DNA of 64,000 nt from Plumapathes pennacea (lineage: Eukaryota; Cnidaria; Anthozoa; Antipatharia; Myriopathidae): positions 1,058,501 through 1,122,500 of the forward strand of contig OZ038464.1 of NCBI GenBank assembly GCA_964036295.1, in the 5' to 3' direction. The stretch's first letter is position 1; every line of letters begins with the position of its first letter. A model generated the notes under the pieces. That model ran no database searches, was not told the origin of the DNA, and saw nothing but the letters and a program-made list of their open reading frames with translations. Positions 56,774 to 64,000 of the stretch are shown one piece after another. The position numbers were made by a program, and so were the translations under genes.

Positions 56774-57324
56774 CTGAAAAAAAAATCTACATTATCATAC
56801 TATTGGTTAAAACTTGTAACATTCTAAATATTTAATATCAATTTTAAAATGAGTAGAAATTTATATATATGTTGGTCTTGTTCAAAACTATACTTTCTTT
56901 TGTCTTATTAAGGTACGTTTTGTGATGACAGAATGTTTTGAAACATTACAACTGTGCACATCCGACCTTAATGCATGCCGGAAATTTAAAAAGACAAGCA
57001 ATTTATAAAAAAGCACTCAGAACCATTAACATTATTATCTGTAGTACTTTCGCTTATTGTTCTGTTAAACGTGAATAAGCTACTAGCAAGTAATCTTGCG
57101 TATTATACTAAATCCTCTGCTGTGAGGACGAGTCTGATTGAGTGGATCTATACACTTAAATTTCTAAACATCTTCTTACAGCCAATAATACTGTCAGCTG
57201 CAATGCTACATAGACATAGAAAGCATATAAAGGGAGGGAAGAAGTATTCTACACGACAGCTCTGTAAAGAGTATCAACTGACTTGACAACATCAGCATAG
57301 TTTTTTAACATCTCGTTCTTCAAC

Positions 57325-59127
57325 ATGTCGCCAAACCGAGCAAAATTTGTTTTCCTCCTCCTCATCTCGTTGCCATTTTCGCTCCAGCAATCTTGCGAAT
57401 CTTTCAGCGGTCTGAAGGTGCACGACTACGCGCTGCTTGGCTACAGTTTCGACTCAACCAACACAGAAGATTCGTATTCTTGTGCTCATCGATGTTTGTA
57501 TCACGACCAGTGCAAGTCCTACAACTACGCCCTGTCCGGAGCACAGCAAGGTTTGTGTGAACTCAACAGTGCGGGGAGGGACGCTTTAAAACCTCTCCAG
57601 TACAGACCTGGCTTTGTGTTTGTTCAAGTTGTCATGAAACAGGTGAGTCGTGAATTGTGGTCGGAATATAATGCCGTTTTAGCCAAATTTAGTCGCATTT
57701 CTATATGAATACAATGACAATATTTGGAGAAGATATAAAATTTGAGTCAGAGATTTTCTGTTTAAATTTCTGCTTGTAGAAAGTAGATTTCATGGGTGTT
57801 TTCTTTTATCCGTAAATAATTAATGATAGTCTTCCCTTTTCTGATTCTGTTGCATTTCCGTGAAACGTTTCTACTTTTAGTTCTCCTTTCTGCTCTGTAT
57901 TCTCAGAAAATGCCCTGCCAGTCAAGTGAACCAACACCCTCTGAGATAATTGTTCAGGAGACGCCGACCAAGACAATTTCTGAGGCATCGCCATCCAACA
58001 TAATTTCTCAGACAACACCACCCAACACTGAGCCCTCTCAGACAGTTCTTCACCACAAATCGACCAAGACAATTCCTGAGGCATCGCCATCCAACACAAT
58101 TCCTCAGACAACACCACCCAACACTGAGCCCTCCCAGACAATTCTTCACCACAAATCGACCAAGACAATTCCTGAGGCATCGCCATCCAACACAATTCCT
58201 CAGACAACACCACCCAACACTGAGCCCTCCCAGACAATTCTTCACCACAAATCAACCAAGACAATTCCTGTGGCATCGCCATCCAACACAATTCCTCAGA
58301 CAACACCACCCAACACTGAGCCCTCTCAGACAATTCTTCACCACAAATCGACCAAGACAATTCCTGAGGCATCGCCATCCAACACAATTCCTCAGACAAC
58401 ACCACCCAACACTGAGCCCTCTCAGACAATTCTTCACCACAAATCGACCAAGACAATTCCTGTGGCATCGCCATCCAACACAATTCCTCAGACAACACCA
58501 CCCAACACTGAGCCCTCTCAGACAATTCTTCACCACAAATCGACCAAGACAATTCCTGTGGCATCGCCATCCAACACAATTCCTCAGACAACACCACCCA
58601 ACACTGAGCCCTCTCAGACAGTTCTTCACCACAAATCGACCAAGACAATTCCTGAGGCATCGCCATCCAACACAATTCCTCAGACAACACCACCCAACAC
58701 TGAGCCCTCTCAGACAATTCTTCACGACAAATCGACCAAGACAATTCCTGAGGCATCGCCATCCAACACAATTCCTCAGACAACACCACCCAACACTGAG
58801 CCCTCTCAGACAATTCTTCACGACAAATCAACCAAGACAATTCCTGAGGCATCGCCATCCAACACAACTCCTCAGACAACACCACCCAACACTGAGCCCT
58901 CTCAGACAATTCTTCACGACAAACCGACCAAGACAATTCCTGAGACATCGCCATCCAACACAACTCCTCAGACAACACCACACAACACTGAGCCCTCTCA
59001 GACAATTCTTCAGAAGGCCTCGTCTACCACTCTTCGTCAACTAACGCCATCCAGAACCGTCTTTCCAGCCACGTCATCCTTGACCATTTCTCCTGTGGCT
59101 TCATTCAGCAGTTCATTCGATCACTGA
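57325..59127 (+). CDS. Locus 13: PAN/Apple + mucin-like Thr/Pro/Ser repeat protein
   Basis: Exon 1 (57325-57642, 106 codons, MSPNRAKFVFLLLISLPFS) is a normal family exon with two unusual residues (CLYHDQC, DALKPLQ). The donor is GTGAGT, but the intron (264 bp) is unlike any other in the array. The next exon starts at 57907 after TATTCTCAG, in phase 0 (KMPCQSSEPTPSE). It encodes 11 tandem copies of a 32-residue unit (96 bp; 57964-59019) of the form STKTIPEASPSNTIPQTTPP plus NTEPSQTILHHK. A tail (SSTTLRQLTPSRTVF...) ends in SSFDH-TGA at 59127. The predicted protein of 512 residues is secreted, with one PAN-like domain and a region rich in potential O-glycosylation sites. The repeat exon replaces the FReD-like exon; the stop falls where family members have FDHW. 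Confidence 0.8.
57964..59019 (+). repeat. 96-bp tandem repeat (11 units) inside locus 13
   Basis: Eleven in-frame units differ at few positions: E or V after TIP, HHK or HDK at the end, I or T before PQTT. The first and last units are the most diverged, the usual pattern for repeats expanded by unequal exchange. The unit length is a multiple of three, so copy-number change keeps the frame. Confidence 0.95.
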
Positions 59128-59391
59128 AAAGATGGTGCAAGAAGTTCTAGAAATTTTAGCATCCACGCGGAAAGCAACAAGTCCTTTGACGTGCACTGCG
59201 ACTTTGGTTCCGAGAGGAACCTTCAGAGTTCAGAAGAACGCCATTTTATACAAACGAACCGGTGAGCGAAGAAAATCCGAGCTGGAGGCTTACAGGTTCT
59301 CACTCGAGAACATGAAACATCTGAAGTCCCAGTCCACTCACTGGCGCGTCACCTGCAGTTTTCCCGCGCAAGGCGTGGACTACACAGATTA
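59113..59391 (+). pseudogene. Exon 2 (FReD-like) relic fused to the repeat exon of locus 13
   Basis: After AGTTCATTCGATCACTGA, which corresponds to SCFDHW with Trp changed to a stop, the text continues KDGARSS, SNKSFDVHCDFGSE, then jumps across a deletion to LEAYRFSLENMKHLKSQSTH and VTCSFPAQGVDYTD. A frameshift separates the two parts. At about 59390 it joins another repeat-unit fragment through the shared text AGACAACACC. Confidence 0.75.
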
Positions 59392-59505
59392 GACAACACC
59401 ACCCAACACTGAACCCTCTCAGACAATTCTTCACGAGAAATCGACCAAGATAATTCCTGAGGCATCGCGATCCAACACAATTCCTCAGACAACACCATTT
59501 GCATT
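59390..59505 (+). repeat. Isolated copy of the 96-bp repeat unit
   Basis: AGACAACACCACCCAACACT through GACAACACCATTT matches slightly more than one unit of the locus 13 array. It is separated from that array by the exon 2 relic and directly followed by gene-flank sequence, so it marks a rearrangement breakpoint. Confidence 0.85.
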
Positions 59506-59739
59506 TTTATTATTTTCAAAAGCGATCCTCTGTATCTCAATATTTATTCAAGAGACGTAAACACCATGCACCACCCCTATATATCCCAAACACCCTTCCC
59601 TCCAAAAACAAAAAAACAATGAAACAATGCAGCCACTTTCAGCTGTTAGTTTAATACGGAAAATGTAAAATGATTTCTTTTTTATAGTTTGATTTTGTTT
59701 GTGAACACAAGAATAGAAAAAGTGCAGCAGGTAGATCTC

Positions 59740-59745
59740 AATAAA
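59740..59745 (+). promoter_or_regulatory. Candidate polyadenylation signal of locus 13
   Basis: AATAAA is followed by GTAATGTTGGTTTTG, matching the site at 17865. It lies about 610 bp after the locus 13 stop. Confidence 0.4.
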
Positions 59746-60378
59746 ACTGTGTAAGCATCAAGTTGTAATGTTGGTTTTGCTATATGCCAGTCTGCGCCTG
59801 CGCATATTACAAACTCCGCGCAAAACGGGAGGATTGGCTTGCGTCACTTGAGTTGCCAACGTGACGAAGCGAAAACCAGCTGGGCTCACACTTTAAAATA
59901 TTAATTTTTTACCAAGTCACACCCAAGTGTCTCGAGAAACATTTCTCCCAACCATTCAGAAAAAGAAGTGCGAGTGACGAATTAAAGTGATTGTTGGATT
60001 AAAGCCTGTTTTCCACGCGTGGAGACCAAGCGGCCAGAGATATGCGTCAAAAGCACTAGGAAGAGGAATTTTTCTAAAAATTGTGCTCACGATTGTGTCG
60101 AGTCTGATTCCAATATTTACATATTTTGCCGCCAAAAGGCCGATAGAAAAGATTTCCGTGCATGGTTAATGCTGTGTTAGCTTAATCGATCTTTCAACAA
60201 CGCGGCACGACAGATGTATTGCTCCAGGAAGCAAAATTGTAAAGGTAAACACAAAGCGGAGCACAAACAACCCACCCACCCATTCAAAACAAGGCAAGAA
60301 CTCATAATTACCAATCACAAATGTTTGTGTGTTAAATAAGACTGGGACCGGCTCCCCAGTGTACTAAGCCCGGTCAAG

Positions 60379-60420
60379 ATAGATAGATAGATAGTTTATT
60401 AAGGATAATTTTCTGAGGTA
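60379..60420. repeat. Short (GATA)n-containing insertion
   Basis: Four to five GATA units followed by TTTATTAAGGATAATTTTC lie between CCCGGTCAAG and the TAGAGTATA sequence that are adjacent in the copy near 18510. It may be the 3' end of a retroposed element. Confidence 0.6.
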
Positions 60421-60689
60421 GAGTATAATTGGCGCGCAATCTACTATATTTAGGCGTACCAGTGCGCATAGTCGAGCGTTTCGTGTGATTCTACTGGGAC
60501 TTGTAAATTAGAGCCCACATAATTTTCTTTTTACAACCTGCGTTTCCAATAATTGACAATTCGTGCACACAGTTTTCAAGTATATTATCTATTTTCTGTT
60601 CTTAATTTGGGAAGCGATTTTTCGCCAAAGGAAGCAATTTACAAAAAAGTGATCCAACTACCATTTCATATTTATTAATTTATTATTTA

Positions 60690-60967
60690 TTTTGACTTTG
60701 CATAATGAATCGACTAAGGGCCGATGTGTAAAAGCCAGACGCCGTGTAAAAGAGTTTGAAGATGACGTTTGGAGTGCTAACCACTCGCTGGCACAAGAGT
60801 CATTATGTCATTTCAAACTGAGAGTCAATGACCATTATCGCAATTTCGTCGCAATATTTAACAGCTCTCGAAGGCTCTTTTAAGAATAAACTGTATTGCC
60901 TACAGGCTTTATGCCATTTGAATTATTAATTCGCATAAAAAAAATATAACAGAGGTGCAGAGAAATA
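60690..60967 (+). pseudogene. Decayed coding-like segment (copy 5 of 5)
   Basis: This copy has the longest uninterrupted frame over the middle part (NESTKGRCVKARRRVKEF, then SANHSLAQESLCHF and NDHYRNFVAIFNSSRR), before a TAA. It supports the idea that the segment was once coding. Confidence 0.35.
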
Positions 60968-62277
60968 GTATAGAAAATTATGTGCAGCTATAACAGTGCA
61001 ATCATTATAAGAATTTTGTGGCCATTGAGTTACAGACACCACTGAGTAACATAGCCACACAAAAGTTTTAGGTGCGGATCCAACATTAATTTTGTATGTA
61101 ATTACCTCAATGACTTCCTCTGTTTCGATTTACATGAAACTGAAAAAGTTAAAATAGAACTAAATGATTCACACTACTGAAAAACTTTATATATATTCTT
61201 ACACTTCGGTACATAAATGAGGCAATGAATATGATGTATTAAACATCTGTTTACAGCCAAATAACTATCTGGAACACAAAATCAATTGATCGTCAAGCAG
61301 TCAAGAAACCACCGAAACGTTGCTATGGTTACTTCTTAAATTAACCTGATGTTTATCTCTCGAGTAATCTCAAGTTTTAGTTTTAACTTTTAGTTTCAAC
61401 ATTTTCCATTAGTCAAATTTGTTTATGCAGAACTCAGACTAAAAGGTATTTTACAATTATACTGATGTAAACCTAAAAATTGGTGTTATTATTATGACTG
61501 TTATTATGATTAAAGTAATGTCAAGATGGGAACACAAAACCGAAAGCCATGCAAAAAAAAAATTAACAACGACAATCAAACACCGACGGCCAGGGTATTT
61601 TTTCCGTCTTAGTATGGCCACGTATCGCCTTTAGGAAAAGATCACGAAATTTGATGCCAGCTCATACTTGCGTGGTGTCATATTTCACCCCTACCCTCTC
61701 TTCCCCCACCTCCCCATAACGTCTGCCTCAGTACAACGGAGAGTAAGCTTTGTCTCTAGGTATCCGTTTTAGAGAGGTTCGACTGTAACTGAACAATATC
61801 TCGTGTGTTTTGTTTTCTGAGTGATTAAGCTTAGACTCATTAAACAAAGAATACAAACTATTAACTCGAAGACCAGCCAAGAAAAATAATTACTATCGCA
61901 AACGTTGAAAAATAAAACTATCAACCTGATATAAAAAATATCAGAAATGTCTATCCAAACACATTTGCAAACACTGCACTCAGTGAGCACATAATAAATT
62001 TGGCCGCTATATTTACTTGTTTTATCCTTCTGTTAAAAACATCGGATCTCACTTAGAAAACAATTAGTACAATCTATAAACGTGTTTGAAAACACCAAAC
62101 GTATTATTGACCAATACTTATATACAGCCAATCATACCGCCTTCTGTAGTGCCAAATTAAATTATTATCGGAGCCACCCACAAATTTTCAAATGACAGAG
62201 CCCATAACTTTCTAAAGTCAGTTATAGAAAGTTTAAACTGACTAACTGAGAGGCTACTTCACAACTCGTTCCTCAAC

Positions 62278-62622
62278 ATGTCGCCAAACCGAGCAAAACT
62301 ATTGGTTTTTCTCCTCCTCACCTCTTTGCCATTTTCGCTCCAACAAGCTTGCGAGTCTTTCAGCGGTCTGAAGGTACACGACTACGCGTTGCTTGGCTAC
62401 AGTTTCGACTCTACCAACACAGAAGATTCGTTTTCTTGTGCTCAACGATGTTTGTCTCACGACCAGTGTAAGTCCTACAACTACGCCCTGTCCGGAGCAC
62501 AGCAAGGTTTGTGTGAACTCAACAGTGTGGGGAGGGACGCTTCAAAACCTCTCCAGTACAGACCTGGCTTTAACACGTTTCAAAACGAAGTGGCATATTT
62601 CAAAATGGGTAATTTTTGGTAA
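62278..62622 (+). pseudogene. Locus 14: truncated PAN/Apple exon without fibrinogen-like exon
   Basis: The start (MSPNRAKLLVFLLLTSLPFS) and the PAN-like domain up to LQYRPGF are intact, with SCAQRC for SCAHRC and QQACESF for QQSCESF. After CCTGGCTTT at about 62572 the family sequence stops and unrelated sequence adds NTFQNEVAYFKMGNFW before TAA. The normal donor and exon 2 are absent from the rest of the window. The frame is open for 114 residues with a signal peptide, so a secreted single-domain protein is conceivable. A truncated gene at the array edge is the simpler reading. Confidence 0.8.
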
Positions 62623-64000
62623 AATTTCCATTATAATGCTTATTTTTGCCATGAATCTCAAATCTTGGTATTGACCAAGTAAAAATCTCACAAATCAAGT
62701 GATTTCTGCTGAAAATTGGACAGTCGTAATAACTTATTGTAAATAAGGGGCAATTGATACTGTTTTTACTGGTCAAAAAATGAAAATGGTAATGTTCTCC
62801 ATTTTTATCATATATTTACCATTCTGGACCCTGACACAGTAATAATTACAACAGTTATTGCTGTGACCAAATTAACCTCACTTGGTCACAGTAATTGTTG
62901 TGACCAAATGAACCTCAAGTTGGTCACAGTAATTGTTGTGACCAAATGAACATCAAGTTGTCACAGTAATATTGTTGTGACCAAATGAACCTCAAGTTGG
63001 TCACAGTAATTGTTGTGACCAAATGAACCTCAAGTTGGTCACAGTAATTGTTGTGACCAAATGAACCTCAAGCTGGTCACAGTAATTGTTGTGACCAAAT
63101 GAACCTCACGTGGTCACAGTAATTGTTGTCACCAAATGAACTTCAAGTTGACCAAATTACATAACAAACGCGTTCCAAAACACTTTGTCAAGTATTTTTT
63201 ATTCTGCTGCATTAAGGGTAAAACGGTTCAGGCTTTGGGAACTTTTGAACGTTATGCTAAATTAACCTATTTTGACCTAGCTAGTACAGCACCCAAGTTA
63301 CCCTGTTCTGATTTGGCAAAATCCAGCAACTGTAACAGAGACAGCAACAGTGGAAATACATGAAACAGAAGGGACACATTGACTGATAACACGTCGAACG
63401 TCGTTTCCAACCTACAAAACGATTATAACGAACTATCAAAACTAAATATACTTTACATTCCTTCTTCTCAACGTATGTCGAGTCGCAATTGACATGTTTC
63501 CGTTCGACGACAACTCCATTTCTCTGTCCATTTGTCCTATGTCGGTCGAAAGAGGTGCATTACAGTACATAACAGTCACAGAGATATGCTGTGATACAAT
63601 CTTTCTTTGGCTACGATCACCCGATCATCAAAATACGTTGGCTGTGGCAAAGTTCCGACTTAATCATTTTGAAAACGAGGAGACGTTTGCTTTGTGAACT
63701 GGTTTATATCTAAAACTGTCACAAGATCTTGCGGTATTCTTTTAAGTCGGCGGCTTCCGGCCCTTTTGTTCTTTTCTTTTTTATTGCCTCAGACGCTCCA
63801 AGATTTGCAGCAGCAAAGATCATTTTTGGCCCATTGTTTTCACTCCTTTGATATTCGTTCATTTCGTTTTCTGAGAGACAGCGCCTTATAACTAATTTCT
63901 GTGCAAAGGTTGACCCCACGCCGCCTCGATTAGCGGGCACTTCTGTCACTTTTGACCCCTCGCTGAGGCCTCGCTGAGGCCGTCTGCTAACTTTTAAATT
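62623..64000. other. Region beyond the array
   Basis: After the truncated locus 14 no family exon or shared module is seen. It contains a 38-bp satellite (62832-63160) and then about 840 bp with small unassigned frames, such as 63494-63697 on + (MFPFDDNSIS...) and 63719-63949 on -. None shows a motif I recognise or clear splice signals. Confidence 0.5.
62832..63160. repeat. 38-bp satellite with internal inverted repeat
   Basis: About eight units of the form GGTCACAGTAATTGTTGTGA-CCAAATGAACCTCAAGTT lie in tandem; the first and last are degenerate. Each unit contains GGTCACA and TGTGACC as a 7-bp inverted repeat spaced by 8 bp, so single strands could form a row of hairpins. Confidence 0.9.

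Larger units (their letters stand above)
52457..57324. other. Intergenic between loci 12 and 13
   Basis: It begins with the locus 10-type 3' module (decayed exon 2 at 52692-52963, truncated MITE to about 53160). A dispersed repeat also found at 45490-45690 and 49740-49930 follows, then the exon 2 fragment 53372-53607. The rest is duplication beta copy 2 with a C-tract (53647-53668), a ~400-bp insert (54367-54775), a decayed copy of the minus-strand membrane exon (56541-56773), a T-run near 56168-56201 and the upstream region of locus 13. Confidence 0.5.
53370..57640. repeat. Segmental duplication beta, copy 2
   Basis: Partner of 24960-28860. It starts inside an exon 2 (ATGAATGTTCGAGGGCAC) and runs to the end of exon 1 of locus 13. 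Differences from copy 1 include a ~400-bp insert at 54367-54775 and several indels in the minus-strand exon candidate. Confidence 0.8.
59128..62277. other. 3' region of locus 13 and module gamma upstream of locus 14
   Basis: It holds the exon 2 relic, a ~115-bp fragment of the 96-bp repeat (59390-59505) and then a 3' flank like that of loci 2 and 4, with AATAAA at 59740-59745. Module gamma follows from 59780, with a (GATA)n-TTTATTAAGG insert at 60379-60420 and the last decayed coding-like segment (60690-60967). Confidence 0.55.
59780..62277. repeat. Intergenic module gamma, copy upstream of locus 14
   Basis: Collinear with 1900-5206 and 17880-20477. It is more diverged than those two are from each other, has no palindromic element (empty site near 61185) and carries a short private insertion ending at 60420. 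Confidence 0.75.

Noticed and set aside
57806-59005. A 399-codon minus-strand open frame across the 96-bp repeats, rich in Cys and Trp
   Set aside because: It is the complement of the Thr/Pro/Ser repeat. A repeat of 96 bp keeps any stop-free frame open over all units. The plus frame has an in-phase splice acceptor and a signal-peptide exon; the minus frame has neither.
62832-63160. CRISPR-like array
   Set aside because: Units are contiguous 38-bp repeats without unique spacers, in a eukaryotic context; it is an ordinary satellite.
63494-63697. 67-codon frame after the array
   Set aside because: Short, no recognised motif, no homologous copy in the window to test conservation. Mentioned only in the region description.

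Overview
The window looks like a metazoan nuclear locus, most likely from a cnidarian (stony coral or sea anemone; inference). The basis is short two-exon genes with GT-AG introns, no bacterial gene layout, AT-rich intergenic DNA, a Penelope-like retroelement, MITE-like palindromic elements, and a secreted PAN/Apple plus fibrinogen-like architecture of the kind I associate with cnidarian genomes. No tRNA, rRNA or CRISPR array was seen.

The main content is a tandem array on the + strand, here numbered loci 1-14: 1 (1-1263, 5' end outside the window), 2 (5207-6496), 3 (12911-14281), 4 (15614-17476, scrambled), 5 (20478-21794), 6 (23890-25210), 7 (28537-29862, frameshifted), 8 (31278-32649), 9 (39082-40455), 10 (41770-43307), 11 (47253-48552), 12 (51123-52456), 13 (57325-59127, second exon replaced by a Thr/Pro/Ser repeat exon) and 14 (62278-62622, truncated). 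In the standard form, exon 1 encodes a signal peptide and a PAN/Apple-like domain. A phase-0 intron of about 320-590 bp follows, and exon 2 encodes a fibrinogen-related domain (FReD-like) of about 213 residues. The products are secreted proteins of about 318-321 residues. At least ten orphan exon fragments lie between the loci.

The array grew by nested duplication. A block of about 10 kb (6240-16480) is repeated at 32390-42640 with a nearly constant offset of 26.15 kb. A second block (24960-28860) recurs at 53370-57640. Intergenic modules upstream of loci 2, 5 and 14, and downstream of loci 5, 10 and 12, are also shared. Three exon-1 lineages, three intron lineages and several exon-2 variants are combined in different ways, which points to unequal crossing over and gene conversion. 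Sequence differences concentrate in a few short cassettes in the C-terminal half of the FReD-like domain, while flanking stretches are nearly invariant. This resembles a diversified recognition-protein repertoire, but function cannot be shown from sequence alone.

The remaining DNA holds two copies of a 5'-truncated Penelope-like element (reverse transcriptase plus GIY-YIG) with a hammerhead-like 3' motif, several MITE-like insertions with empty sites in paralogous modules, homopolymer tracts, candidate minus-strand exons of unidentified genes, and a 38-bp satellite beyond the last locus. Sequence after about 62573 is unrelated to the array and may be its edge.
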